This document shows, in pieces, positions 51,101-61,441 of a DNA stretch of 64,000 bases. Position 1 is the stretch's first letter; each line of letters starts with the position of its first letter. The position numbers were made by a program, and so were the translations under genes. The notes under the pieces are model-generated. The model was not told the DNA's origin, ran no database searches, and saw only the letters and a program-made list of their open reading frames with translations. Source of the DNA: Phoenix dactylifera (Eukaryota > Streptophyta > Magnoliopsida > Arecales > Arecaceae); assembly GCF_009389715.1 (NCBI RefSeq), contig NC_052394.1:23683399-23747398 (forward strand), in the 5' to 3' direction.

Positions 51101-54100
51101 TGCGGAGCAGGGACTGCTCATCACTTGAGCTCAGCATCAGACAGAGATTGGAGGGATGGCAGATGCATACTCTATCCATGATGGGGAGGATCACATTGGT
51201 TCGGTCAGTCCTTTCTTCGATCCCTATCTATTTATTGTCCAATTCCTTTATTCCAGTGTCTCTTGTGAGGTCTCTTGAGCAGATCTTTAGGAACTTTATT
51301 TGGGGGAGGAGTAGTGGCAGAGGAGGTATCCATTTGGTGGCATGGGAGGTGGTGTGTCAGCCGATCAGGTTCGGTGGGCTGGGGGTGCAGTCCCTGATGG
51401 CTAGGCGGGAGGCGCTAGCGGCGCGACATGCAGTGAGATTTGTGTTAGAGCCGGATAGTCTGTGGTCCTCGCTGATGAGGGCCAAATATGGAGCTTTGAT
51501 ACCTGGGGTGCGTGGCGGCCGTACCCACTCGCCGGTGTGGAGGGAGATGTGTGCTAGAGCTGCGCTGGTGTTACCGGAGTTGAGATGGGCCATTGGAGAT
51601 GGGCGGTCGATCGACGTTTTGGAGGACAGGTGGGTGACTGAGCAGCCGATCAGCCGTCTTCCGACTATGGTGGACTCGGCGAGGATTGCTGGATTCAGGG
51701 TCCGTGATCTGATAGACCCAGAGGGGGGCCGTTGGAGGGAGGGTCTGATTCGGGAGGTGTTTGGGGAGCAGTTGGCTGAGTTGGTCTTGGATATTCCGAT
51801 TCCCTGGCAGGAGGTGCCGGACAGGTTAGTCTGGCGGCCGACGGGCCGAGTGCAGGTGCGAGCTCGGGATCTCCATTCCTTGATCAGTAGGGCACCAGAT
51901 CGGTGGATTGAGGGCAGATGGATCTGGCGGTTGCGATGTCATCCGCGGGTGGCGCTCTTCTTCTGGAAGGTGGCATGGGGTTGTCTACCGACCAGGAGCA
52001 TGCTAGCTAGACGGGGCATGTTGATCTCTTATTGTTGTGAGCTGTGTTTGGGGACGGAGGAGACCATTGACCATGTTTTATTGCAGTGCCCCAGGGCCAG
52101 GGAGGTATGGAGTAGGTCCCTTGTTACATTACCCCTTTCGGTGGAGACGGCCCAGGACCTGATGCACGTTTTGAGAGCCTCCATGCGGAGCCCATGTTTT
52201 GCTCGGGAGGGCATCATGATGGCATACATCATTTATCATATCTGGCTGGATAGGTGTGCCCGCATATTTGAGGGGAGGAGGTGGTCTTCGCGGATGGTGG
52301 TGGATCATGCAGTGCTACGTGCAGGGGAGATCGTCGTGGCCTCTGCTTCTGTTACCTCTGGGATGGCCAGGGACATCTGGGGTACTTCCTCCGCTGAGAT
52401 AGCGCCCAGGTTCGCCCTGGTTTCTTGGGTACCCCCACCCCTTGGTCATCTCAAGGTAAATTTTGATGGTAGTAGGCTGGTGGATGGTGTCTCTGGAGGT
52501 GTGGGATTTGTGATCAGAGACTGTGGGGGTAGACTGATAGCCGCTGGGGGCCGCAGCATTTCAGGACCTACCGTTGTCGGGGCAGAGTTGTGTGCTGCTT
52601 GGGAGGGCCTATCCTTTGCGAGGAGGGCTCTCGGTGCTGTCCGGGTGTTTCTCGAGGGAGACTCCTCGGTGGTGATCGACTGGATTCAGGGGGTGGATAG
52701 GTTCGGTGATGGCCATCCACTTATCCTTGAGACTAGGAGACTGGCTCAGGAGATGGGTGACTTTCATGCTGCACATGTGTATCGGGAGGCGAACAGAGCG
52801 GCTGACTGGGTCGCCTCCTATGTTGCCCGGCACTCGGGAGGGTTTCTTTGGACATCAGTAGCTGAGTGTCCTACCCCGTTGTTGTCTTTACTTTCTTTTG
52901 ATATGGCCGCATGTACTCAAGCTAGAGATATATGAATTGCCGTTTTCACCAAAAAAAAAAAAAAAAAAAATATTCGAGCATAAAATTCAAGACACTTCCA
53001 ATTCTATAAATTAGTTCCAGTTGCCTATATATCTCTTCTTAAAACATCTTCAAAATTAGACTTGAATGGAAGCTTCTGTTTCTTCAACATCTTACAATTT
53101 GACATAGTAATTCTGCCAGAATCAGGGAAGTTCATATAGTTGTGACTGGCATAACTTTATTACAGTTGTTGCCATCCTTTTACCACAGTTTCCTCTAGTT
53201 TATAGTTCTTGTTGGCTGTAATTTATGCCTTGTTTTGTTTTTGTACCCCCCTTAACCATGTTTGTTTTCTTATCTCTCCCATATGGGAGTGCTTATTTTT
53301 ATCCAATGCTGGAGTATATCAGTTATGAATTTTGGGTAGTTGTGACATGGTCTTTCTTCTGGTGCAGTGGACGTTTCATCCTTTCATATATCACAGCAAA
53401 CGCTTCTACACTGTTCTACTCTGGCGCAGAGTGTTGGCATTTTTAGTTGTAAGCTCATGTATCTTTTTGCTGTTTCTTTTTGTGTCCTGGTCATGCTGTG
53501 ATGTGATGTGGAATATGCCCCAAGCAGGCTTCTCAGGTTTTACGGATCATTACATTTTATTCCACCCAACTTCCTGGTCCAAATTATCACTGTCGCGAGG
53601 TGAAAATCTGTACAGCATAATTATCAATGATTAATTAGCATTTCACTTTGGATAAACCTTTTAGTTCATAAAATTTAGCACTGAAACAGTGTTACTTTCA
53701 ATGTTCTTTTGCATTCCATTCAGGGTTCAGAGCTTGCTAGACTGCCCAGACCAGACAGTGTATTTGAAGTGCTTCTCATTAACTGTAATTATCCCTTTTT
53801 TGGGTTTTGACCTATTACAATTAAATGCACTATCTATTATCTATATGTTTGCTTGGTTTGTTTTTGTTTGCAGTCCCACAGGGAGTCATTTATGGTTGTG
53901 GTGATTTGATATTTTCATCACACATGATATTTACACTGGTTTTTGTGCGTACATATCAAAAGTATGGCTCTAAAAGGTAAAGGATTGGTATCAAATTAAT
54001 CATGGTTGGATTGATCTCCTGTGATCAGAATCGAATATTTTGCTGTGTGTTATCATGTGCATTGGGATTAAGCATGTTCACAATTCCCGCTACATGTGAT

Positions 54101-55398
54101 ATGCAAATATCAAAATTGTCTTGATGTTCTTGCAGGTTTGTCAAGCTGCTCGCCTGGTTGCTGGCTATCATTCAGAGTCTACTCATAATAGCTTCACGCA
54201 AGCATTACACAGTAGATGTTGTCGTTGCATGGTAGAATATGTGATCATGGTGATATTTATTTCTGGCAGCATGCTTGTTTATGTTTTAATTTGTTTGGCA
54301 TGTTTTAGGTATACTGTAAATTTGGTGGTATTCTTTGTTGACAAGAAACTACCAGGTAAGTTCTTTTATTCTTTTTCTTTCTTTCTTTTCTTTGCTTTTT
54401 TGCTTTTTTGGGACAATTTTGTTTTATGCTTCATCATTGAAATTGTAGTTGTCGTTATTGTCATCTTATAGAAATGCCAGATCGAACTGGTGGATCCCCA
54501 CCATTGTTGCCCTTGAGTGTCAAAGATAAGGACAGCAGGGCCAAAGAAGAGAACCACAAGCTGTTAAATGGGAATTCAGCAGAGACTGCTGATTGGGTAT
54601 GAATCACTTAAATTAATGCGCCGCTCTTTTGTTGCTGAGGAATTATTGGTCTCACATGGTCAAATAATGAGCTGATGTTAGCTAAACAAAATCAGATTTC
54701 TTTCATTAGGTTTGCGCGCTCTTTTTCTGTATATAATTCCAGTTTGAATTTCATTTATGGGTTTTTTATTTGTTGGTCGCTGCTCTTTGTGATTACTGTT
54801 GCACTTGAAGATCTGTTCTGCTGTTTCCTGTTTATGCTAACTCCAGTCTAGGACACCGAATATTGCCTTTATAGAATGGGATTCTTTTGGGAGGCTGTTG
54901 AAATGGAAAACAATGTGTAGGATTAAACACTGAGAATTCTGAATATAGTGCCTCAGATTTATGGAAAAATGTGTTAAAGACCTAGAGCAACATTTATAGT
55001 GGAGCATTTCCGACCATGTAGCATCAGTTATCTTGCTGTTAGATGGACCAGAAGGAGGTGGGTTACCTATTGTATTTATGGAAACTTGCAACGGTGCATT
55101 ATGATTATTATTGTGTTTGTTCATTTCTTTTTGTTTTGACATATAAATGAGTTTGTGGAAGGGTTACTATGATATGGGATAAGATGGTGCTACATTACCA
55201 ATAAGTTTGTGCATTTTGAGCATAATCTGTTAATTTGCATAATATCTTTATTATATTTATTGATCTTGTGTGATATACTCATGACTTTTTTGTATATAAT
55301 CTGTATTTTTTCCCCAGAGACAAAGACCGCAACTAAATGGTAAGCTTGTGGAAAATGGGAACCATGTCCATTCTGAAGCAACGTTGAATGGAACATAG
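39111..55398 (+). CDS. IPCS: inositol phosphorylceramide synthase (phosphatidylinositol:ceramide inositolphosphotransferase)
   Basis: Twelve exons join in frame: 39111-39143, 39270-39359, 44646-44732, 44853-44921, 53368-53448, 53528-53599, 53724-53784, 53874-53976, 54136-54231, 54309-54355, 54472-54596 and 55318-55398, giving 314 residues. The protein starts [20 protein letters not shown] and contains [20 protein letters not shown] and [20 protein letters not shown]. The lipid-phosphate transferase motifs are present: [12 protein letters not shown] with His181, and [12 protein letters not shown] with His222 and Asp226. These form the catalytic triad known in this family. Several hydrophobic segments agree with a six-span Golgi membrane enzyme. 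Known role: moves phosphoinositol from phosphatidylinositol to ceramide, the first step to plant GIPC sphingolipids; in Arabidopsis ERH1/IPCS also affects cell-death signalling. Intron 2 (5.3 kb) holds a Harbinger-type element and intron 4 (8.4 kb) a LINE; both are in the same transcript but clear of the splice sites. All exons look intact. Confidence 0.95.
41497..42303. mobile_element. Harbinger/Tourist-type non-autonomous element in IPCS intron 2
   Basis: The 807-bp element starts GGCCCTATTTAGGAGAGCTT, and the reverse complement of its end starts GGCCCTATTTGGGGGAGCTG. TTA flanks both sides (41494-41496 and 42304-42306). The interior is extremely AT-rich and includes a direct duplication with 137-bp offset (41738-41847 and 41875-41984). 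No transposase frame. The target duplication and tips fit PIF/Harbinger. Confidence 0.78.
43117..43137. repeat. (AG)n microsatellite in IPCS intron 2
   Basis: About ten AG units preceded by a C-rich run and followed by a short TG run. Confidence 0.8.
44262..44440. repeat. GC-rich foldback segment in IPCS intron 2
   Basis: A GC-rich island in an AT-rich intron with several inverted repeats, for example CCAGCCC paired with GGGGCTGG (about 44379-44412) and GTGCTG..CAGCAC near 44267. It resembles a scrap of a GC-rich repetitive element; not coding. Confidence 0.35.
46741..48798 (+). CDS. LINE ORF1 (DUF4283 and zinc-knuckle protein)
   Basis: A 685-residue frame starting at the first ATG of the element. 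The N-terminal half has the plant LINE/gag-like DUF4283 region ([20 protein letters not shown], then [20 protein letters not shown]). A CX2CX4HX4C zinc knuckle follows at residues 257-270 ([14 protein letters not shown]). The rest is Pro/Ser/Gly- and Arg-rich and probably disordered. Known role of ORF1 proteins: bind the element RNA to form the particle used for retrotransposition. No internal damage seen. The stop overlaps the ORF2 start. Confidence 0.9.
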   Translation: MADPGVGKSATSAPGKAVGTRPPGPGEEAKAPTWSEVAKGAPRQSVWTNHRISPRELQALQSKFPEILEVPDQELEGARSEWRSTTVIVRSLGRSVPAAWVAKEIRRVGKLQYDVECFSLVEGFIVVRFANGEDREAALLNGPWSVAGQLLAMERWRPNFVPGAGGLGRVVVWLRLPGLPLDYWKGTTLFRIAARAGEPLAVDSFTEQGGRFGFARVKIALDCSAPLKPGIFLKGSSERAEDKFWQAFVYENLPAPCSRCGRIAHPMKECGALSPAMGGGDGVVGSSDTGKKTAGESFSEPSVVADGEAGDLGVQGVFGPWMVTNRLRVHRPANPPRRGTETSEQKGKPEPAPSPARAALRTTGTVPASSSSPIDLEGWQKPSKFARRRTLEKDVSVAGGGAIGEEPSQPGPHSEPLAEPGSKPGSSGASSSMGQAEGPKQAYRSSGPGPSHLKRSRAPTGGRAQFVGGQRSVVKLSGRLEGARRWRSRSSPPPQSVMRKRSLRVLPEHRGGGGVSDIGGGVTTGRKPTRTDKAAKANLAETVVVTSTGASTVSAASDRRKDAEYEAGWVGATANGVGEVPVGTACHLARANSDPNLAAFLLHGEDFKGGGVPLGAGELMGTDTEPVLRAGDGVDRKGKHKEVVSQLMASVMGVRSEVVCGQRDAEVAGSSGPGEVGYANLSGEL
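48795..49814 (+). CDS. LINE ORF2, endonuclease part
   Basis: Starts [12 protein letters not shown], overlapping the ORF1 stop by four bases. It is an apurinic/apyrimidinic-type endonuclease with the expected residues: Asn7, Glu36 (FETRLSG), Asp138 and Asn140 (AGDFNCI), and Asp225-His226 (SDHCPLL). It nicks target DNA to prime reverse transcription. The frame stays open to about residue 319, then runs into out-of-frame sequence and stops at 49814. The rest of ORF2 continues in another frame. A seven-G run at 49745-49751 explains the shift: with six Gs the reading would pass smoothly from LQESQGG to [10 protein letters not shown]. Confidence 0.88.
   Translation: MKILLWNCRGAGKPSFIPAFRRLVQLYSPDICVLFETRLSGRGLQKARRAVPGGWGFFAVDSQGLSGGIIVTWAQGCCQLDIFNVCNQEVIMVISEGNRNPWVLAAVYASTDCRVRRILWEEATQLIGQGHPMLMAGDFNCIVDPQEKMGGKPFSCERKIREFQDFLMMNGLVDLGFVGPKFTWCNNQQGQARVWERLDRACATAGWIQSFPDHQVRHLPRIASDHCPLLVSTDVFVPARSPFRFEKIWLSYPRSWEMVREAWRVPVRGDAMYRVSRRLEMTRRRLRRWNREEVGNIFRRVEDLEGVITRLQLQESQGGLIRGGGGGAQIPLGTARFPT
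49752..52935 (+). CDS. LINE ORF2, reverse transcriptase and RNase H part
   Basis: Open for over 1,055 residues. Reverse transcriptase motifs are in order: [69 protein letters not shown] and the catalytic FADD ([12 protein letters not shown]). A zf-RVT segment follows ([18 protein letters not shown] and [19 protein letters not shown]). The C-terminal RNase H domain has [26 protein letters not shown] and [12 protein letters not shown], covering the usual D-E-D-D residues. No other stop or frame change is seen. Joined conceptually with the endonuclease part, ORF2 would be about 1,380 codons, normal for plant L1. Confidence 0.9.
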
Positions 55399-57884
55399 AT
55401 GATGTAATGGCTTGGCAGCATGGGTGCTTATTAGTCCATAACCTCGTAGGAAGCAGAATTTTGCTTTGGCCGGTAACAGTTTTGCTTGTTTCATGGTAAT
55501 TATGCCTACATATCATTTAGTTTTGTTCATTTAGATTCCTTAGGTAATTTTTAAAGCTGTTAAAGAAGTTTGTTCTTATCTTGGTCAGTTGGTGTAGCAA
55601 TACGCATGGTTGGATATGTTCTTTAATCATATAACCTTGTTATATGTTCTCTTGTAAGTGTGGTGTTTCCCTATTTAAATCTAGAACATGGAAAATACTG
55701 CACTTGATCTTTACCCAAAAGGCCGAGAAAGGTATAAAGCTAGAAAATGGCAAATATTCTCTCTTTAAAACTGGTTGAGAGGTTATGGCATTTGAGGTTT
55801 CAATTCCGTGCATGACTGAATTTCATTGTGCCTCCTATTTCTAAGGAACTTTAGGTGGTGTCACATGCATTCTGATGTTGCATGAAGATGAATGCGTCTA
55901 GGCTGATTTTGTTCCGTGAGTGATCATTAGTCTCTGTGCGTACGCATCTTATTTGGTTCTCCAACAAGCTAACGTGTAGCTTGTTAGCTGACCCTGTGAA
56001 ACTAAGCGTTAAAGCCCATGAAGAGCTTTAACCATTGGTCAAGGATATTTTCTGCTAGCTACATATTTATGGATTTGTTTTATTGAATACAAGGTTAAAT
56101 AATATTTCAGCATCCGTTATCTTTGAGAGGTCCATCGATGCCGATCGGTGGTGGATTTGGACGTTGGGCGAACGATAGATTATACTGTTAGCGTGCACAA
56201 AATATTGCATTTTTGTGGGCTAAAGAGTTTTTTTTTTATTGGGAAGAGAGTTGCCCTGCATGAGAGCAACAGATCAACATGTACAACCGCAAGATACTGA
56301 AGAGAAATTATTGCCCCACTAAGTGTGGCCGTGCAGCAATCACGCTGCTGGTTGCACCAAAATGTGCATTTGATGAAGCCGTAATTGGCTGCATGCAAGC
56401 AGTGTAGACAATAATTTTTTTCTTGTCTTCGAGCCAGTTTGAGCAGTAACTCCCAGTAACAGATTTGTTTCCATGCCCTCTAGTTCCGTGCTGGGGAGAA
56501 GACGATGCAATTAATGTCCTACATCTAAAACATTCATGGGGCACAGGAGAAGCCTTGTGTGGAGCAACTTGTGATAGCTTTGGTACGTGTGTGTCGGAGC
56601 AGCAACAAGTGGGAAGCACGCCTAGCGCGATTGTCGAAGAAGCAAGTACCTTGATGAGGCACCCACCGCACCGTTAGATGACATACATAGCATTAACTCC
56701 TCTGGATTCATAGAGTCCGAGAACTTACCTACAATCTGCTGCATTGACTGCCATCGTAGGTGGTTCCCACGCCGCACAGGCTGCACAGTTCGTAAAGGAG
56801 GAATGTTACAAACGCTTACTTGAACTCACTTTGTCCAGACCACCTACACACCATCCTCGCTAACATGCAGGCTCCAAAAAGAGTTAGTCTCTTCCTTGTC
56901 GTGGGCCGTTGTGAGCAGCTCTCAACCTGCTACCCTGTTCGAGAAGAAATACTTCACGTACATGTCTGCATTGATAAATACACTAGTAGTATGCGCACCT
57001 TTTCTCGATATTGTTGCTCTGCAGTTCAACATAAATCATGTAAATGAATTTTGCTCGCACTGAGAAACGAGACCTCGTGCGACATGTATAATAAATTTTT
57101 TTTGGTGTTCCTCTTGTATTTGAGAAATTAAAAGAGAGCATTTTCCTTTTTAATTCAAGCCATGTATGGTCGCACTTGCTTGCTTTTCAGCGACACAATG
57201 ACTTTTAAAGGCATGGGATTTTGGTTGTTTCTACTGCTGTTTGTTATTTGCATGCTTTGCAAAGAGCTATTTAGCTCAAGAAAAAAAATGAGTATATTAA
57301 TTATCCGAAAGCCAATGCTAATTAATAATAGATTGATAGCTCCACGACATTTTAGGCTCACTGGTACAAAAAATGAACAAATATTCAAGTGCGAATGCAG
57401 AAAAATATACGTTAAGAACATAATTTCAGACATGACTTTCTGAAGCACAAATAAGTCATAACAATGCAACATCAAAGATCGTATTACGATGCAGGCATAA
57501 GTTATATGTCAAAAGGACTCTCAATGTCCAACCCATTACATAAAGGCATATATTGGTTAAGACCTATATGACAGTAAAAGTGCTGAATGTAAGAAATACC
57601 ATCAGCAAAGTAAGCAACCTGATATATTCAAGCTTTAGAAATTATTTTCTGGAGTAAGCTAAATGTATAACTTTCAGATATTTAATATTTAAAAATAAGG
57701 AATAAAAACATGGTTAACAAGATAATTCCCACCTTGTTATTGAAGGCGGGCATGTGGCCCCTACACACCAAGCCTCTTTTCAGATTAAACACATGGCATT
57801 TTGACCCTTATCAAGAAAAATAATTTCATGTCCCCAAATTTCTCATGCAATGTGCTCACTAAACCTTTCATAATTTGGCTTCGC
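55399..57884. other. IPCS 3' UTR and spacer
   Basis: IPCS 3' UTR, then spacer. A stretch at 56220-56690 is GC-richer, with short open frames on both strands and a T-rich start, and may be an unrecognised transposon or 3' UTR fragment. No gene supported. Confidence 0.35.
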
Positions 57885-57899
57885 TAAAACTTGGGAATA

Positions 57900-58068
57900 A
57901 AAAGGTAGCCCAGTATATGAGACTCCCATCATTGCAGAATCTGCGGAGGGTCAGATATACTCAACCTTATCCCCGCATGGGGAGAGGTTGTTTTTGTGTT
58001 TTGAACCCATGACCTTTGAGTCACAATGGAACAATCTTACCATTAAACCAAGGCTTAGTCTCATGCTC
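57900..58068 (-). mobile_element. tRNA-derived SINE with target-site duplication
   Basis: On the minus strand the body starts near AAGCCTTGGTTTAATGGTAA, with an A box (TGGTTTAATGG, 58040-58050). The B box reads GGGTTCAAAAC (57998-58008). It ends CTGGGCTACCTTTTT, the 3' end form of Au-type plant SINEs. Flanks TAAAACTTGGGAATA (57885-57899) and TAAAATTTGGAAATA (58069-58083) match at 13 of 15 positions and are taken as an ageing target-site duplication. Confidence 0.85.
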
Positions 58069-58083
58069 TAAAATTTGGAAATA

Positions 58084-59329
58084 TACAAGGGAAATATGAG
58101 ACCCTACCATGTATTTTCGGAAAACCTTCATATTTCCAAATTACAAGTACATATGACCGCTTGCTGCTTTTGTTCCTTATATCATTTCCAACACCCAATT
58201 TCGAACATGGTAACTATAGTTCAGTTCCTTTTTTTGTTAAAGAATAAAAGAAAAGAGAAAGGGACAAACTTTTATTTGATGACTAGTCACAATGCTAATA
58301 CATGACAATTATTGCTTGCTAAACAATTCAATCCATCAAACACACACAAACAACTACTTTCACGTGCCTTCTATTTGAAAGTGCACTTTATAAGTCTATC
58401 TCTTGTTAATAACCAGTTAAGATACAAAAGGTAACAATACTAACATAAAACCCCTATCTGTTAAGGAGCACATCACATAAATCATGGATTGGACCCTATA
58501 GAACACCCCCCTCCCCTCAAGGTCAATTTTTTTTCCTTCAAAGAGGGCTAGGTCTGGTCTAGGGTCTTATAGAGGAAAGCTAACTGCTTGCTGGTTGGGA
58601 GCTGTATGAGTGGTAATGTCCACGTGCAACTCCATGAGAAGGTGGACAGAAATGGTCTTTTTCGAGTACTTTTTTCCTTTGTGGCAGGACCGAACTCCTT
58701 ACCTTTTTAAAGAACTGGCTGTAGTGGAATGGTTTCAGTCAGTTAGCTCAATCATAAATAGATAAACCGACGAGTGGGATAGGAACCAGATTCTCCACCA
58801 ATGGAATGAGGACATAGCAAATCAGATTAAAAATTTTCCGCTGCGGTCGCCTTGCTCCTTGGTTTCTTCGTCCATAAACGCTAATTGCAGTCTTTTAGTT
58901 TAGTTCATTAGCAAAACCCAGCTAAGGGAATACCCAAGGTGTGGGGGATTTCCCCAGGCACCAAACCAGAAAAAAGGTAAATCCCACACATAGATAAAAT
59001 TAAGCCAAGACTCCTATCTTCGCTAATCCCAGTCATGTATTTCTACATGATCAATTTTCTCCTCAAGATACAACAATGTGTTCAGTTTTATAATAATCAT
59101 GAGCTCCTAACAGCCCTCCTTTCATTTATGTTTTCACCTCAAATTTAGAAGGTGAAGCATCTATCTAGATTATGATGATCCTATACCTTCTGTAAATAAT
59201 CCAATTTGACTGGCCACTTCCAACTAGAAATAGCCAAAAACAGAAAGAAAAGCACCTTTAGGGTCATCATGATCTATATAGGTCTGATAAAATGTTCTAA
59301 TGGAGGGTAGATATTAGCTGGAGGCATGG
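58084..59329. other. spacer, nothing recognised
   Basis: AT-rich spacer downstream of the TIM10 fragment (minus sense). No gene or repeat structure recognised. Confidence 0.35.
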
Positions 59330-59590
59330 TCTGCCGTACCAATCGATATGGGCCGATATGTACCGGTACCGGACGGAACCGATATGGTACAGCTATATTT
59401 TTCGGTTCCGACTATTCGCAACCCGTACCGATCGGTACCGGCCGTATCGACCGGCTCGTACCGGCCGCAATTTTTTTTTGGCTTTTGGCCCGAACCGGCA
59501 TAGTACCGATTCGGTTTGGTATGGTACCAGTACCATACCGGTATCGGTGCCCCACCGGTACGTCGGTATGGTCGGTACAGCGAATCTTGG
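59330..59590. repeat. palindrome-rich GGTACC foldback element
   Basis: Built from overlapping variants of ACCGGTACCGG, CCGATATGG and GGTACCAGTACC, which are self-complementary, so the whole block can fold on itself and reads similarly on both strands. The left tip (CTGCCGTACCAATCG) and the reverse complement of the right tip (CGCTGTACCGACCAT) resemble each other. Sharp GC contrast with the surrounding DNA. Blocks of this kind are repeated in palm and banana-type genomes as I recall them; the family is not named here. Confidence 0.55.
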
Positions 59591-60633
59591 CTGGAGAATA
59601 GTTTGAAATTAAAAACAAGGAGAGAAGAAGTCAAACAGGTCTGGCAATCTAACAGAACTGATTATCCTAATGTTTACGGACAATATAAGCAATCTGTGAG
59701 GTGATTTATCTTGTTGATGAAAACTTGGGATGTGGAGAACCATGGTTCACCAATCCCTTAAACTTCAACTATTTCCCCCCTCATTTTAGTTGAATGCATG
59801 GATCGTGGACAGCTCATTCATGAATAACCAGCTACAACACTCAAACAGGGTGTTAACAACACCATTCATGATAAAGTAACCCCCTCCCAGAAAAAGGGCT
59901 TAGCAGAAGACAGAAACCGATACTTCAAACCTCATTTCCACAATTGTTATTACTATTTTCTGACTTCCAAGAATTTTCTAGCTATTGTGTGTTAAAGAGC
60001 AAGCTCCAACTGCTCACTGACACCAATATTTTTGTTTAGCTTTTGAACCTAGACAAAGCAGTATTTGACATGTAAATCAAATAATCGTTCTTAACATACC
60101 TCAATCTTTGCAGCATATTGTTTGAAAACTCAGAGGGCAATGAACATATCGGTTAAGAGACGAAGGTGAAGCTTCACTAACCCAAGTATCCAACACTCAT
60201 TGAACTTGCTTTTTTCTGGCACGGCCTTGATTGTGTTTCACTAGTGTTGTTGGGCATTGAGTTAGTGCATCATCTTTGGCAAGATCTTGGCGTTTAAAAC
60301 TTTTTATCAGACTGACATTTTTTTCCTGTAAAACATGTGTGAGCCCTACCAGATTAACTTATAAGAAATGAAACAATACATCTTTTTCTACCAACACATA
60401 AGTATGTCCTATCATGCAATTCATGCCAGGCAACCTAAGGCTCTCTATGTATTGTTTGAGAGAGAGAGAGGAAAACATGAAAGTGAAACTCAAGAAACTG
60501 GTAAATCAGAAACAAAAGTTAAGGAATGAGATGACAAAATAGAAAGGCTGAAAAAGCATTTTTCTCTAATGAGATACACAGGAAATGAATGACATGTAGC
60601 AACTATAGAATTCAAAATTTATGATCACATTAC
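59591..60633. other. region where TIM10 exon 3 would be expected; not found
   Basis: I looked on the minus strand for the twin CX3C region of TIM10 (for example TCFNKC or ENSCIDRC) and found none here or down to 55398. Only spacer sequence is seen. Confidence 0.4.
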
Positions 60634-61441
60634 CTGTTAAAAAGCTCTACCCTATAACTCCATCTCTTGCTCTGCCATTCCGATTATCTGCATAATTAGG
60701 TGCAAAAGGCCAATATAATGAGCTAGAGGAAGGGAAGAAAAATTTTACTTTAAGAATCATGACATAAAAATGTCAAATTGCAGTTGCATATCACTGAAAG
60801 TTGATGAACAGAAAAAGCATCTGATTTAAGCAGCCAATTTAATCCATCAAAATCAAGTTTAACAATTCACAAAATCTTACAGGAGAATAACAAGAGGTCT
60901 CTATCGAAGCATTCAACCTAGTTGACAACAAAGTTAAAACAATACTGTGCCATTTTCTAAATTCCTGCCTCACATACTCCACAGCATTCAATAATTCTCA
61001 CAGCATCACAACGATGACCACAATCAGACTGAACCACAAAACAGTTTCGGATATTTTTCACATGAAGGTACATTCCTTACCCAAAGGACATTGACTTTGG
61101 AAAGAAAACAATGGGGTTGTAGGATCTACATGGCCAACTACAGATTGCTCAGATAAGATCCCTATACATTGTCAAGAGGCAAAGAGGCATACATCCTCTT
61201 TCTAGAAACCCCAGCAAACACTTTAAAAAGAGGAATCCATGTGACAAGCAATTAAGCCAAGCAAATAATGGTGCACATCGAACTACAAATGGGAATTCTT
61301 TCTTTTCTTTTCTGTTTTTCCTTTTTTCTCAACTATTTCTTTGTTTTCTTGAAAATGTCCAATAAAAAGGATTATGAGTCTGTGAAAGTGTGGGAATACC
61401 TGCTTTTTCTCAATACTCGTTGGGCCGTTTTGAGCAGCCAT
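60634..61441 (-). pseudogene. TIM10: TIM10 mitochondrial import chaperone gene, 5' fragment with a frameshift
   Basis: Exon 1, 61400-61441, reads MAAQNGPTSIEKKQ and ends at a good donor. Exon 2, 60634-60687, starts IIGMAEQEMEL and then meets TAG. One base less at GAGTTATAGGG would give EMEYRVELFNR, the conserved start of small TIM chaperones of the TIM10 type, and would restore the usual exon phase (53 rather than 54 bp). The donor after exon 2 (AACAG|GTAATG) is intact. The next exon, which carries the two CX3C motifs needed for folding and for the TIM9-TIM10 hexamer in the intermembrane space, is not recognisable downstream. As it stands the locus can encode only about 25 residues. Either a decayed or truncated copy, or a sequence error plus an exon I failed to see. 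Confidence 0.7.

Larger units (their letters stand above)
46661..52970 (+). mobile_element. full-length L1-type LINE in IPCS intron 4
   Basis: The 6,310-bp element is bounded by a 7-bp direct repeat, ATATTCG (46654-46660 before it and 52970-52976 after it), and ends in a 20-A tail (52951-52970). It has an 80-bp leader, ORF1 and ORF2 overlapping by ATGA at 48795-48798, and a short 3' part. Order of domains: DUF4283-like RNA-binding region and zinc knuckle, AP endonuclease, reverse transcriptase, zinc-binding zf-RVT, and RNase H, the layout of RNase H-bearing plant L1 elements. GC content is far above that of the host intron. The clean target duplication, uninterrupted A tail and long open frames show a recent insertion. 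The only visible lesion is a one-base frame change near 49745-49751. It lies in the same direction as the host gene. Confidence 0.92.

Noticed and set aside
54121-54471. 116-residue open frame ending in the IPCS 3' part
   Set aside because: Wrong frame across an IPCS exon and intron; the frame used by the spliced gene gives [16 protein letters not shown] instead.
60191-60215. Possible TIM10 exon 3 look-alike (FNEC on the minus strand)
   Set aside because: Only four residues match, the surrounding codons do not, and there is no suitable splice acceptor and no second CX3C.
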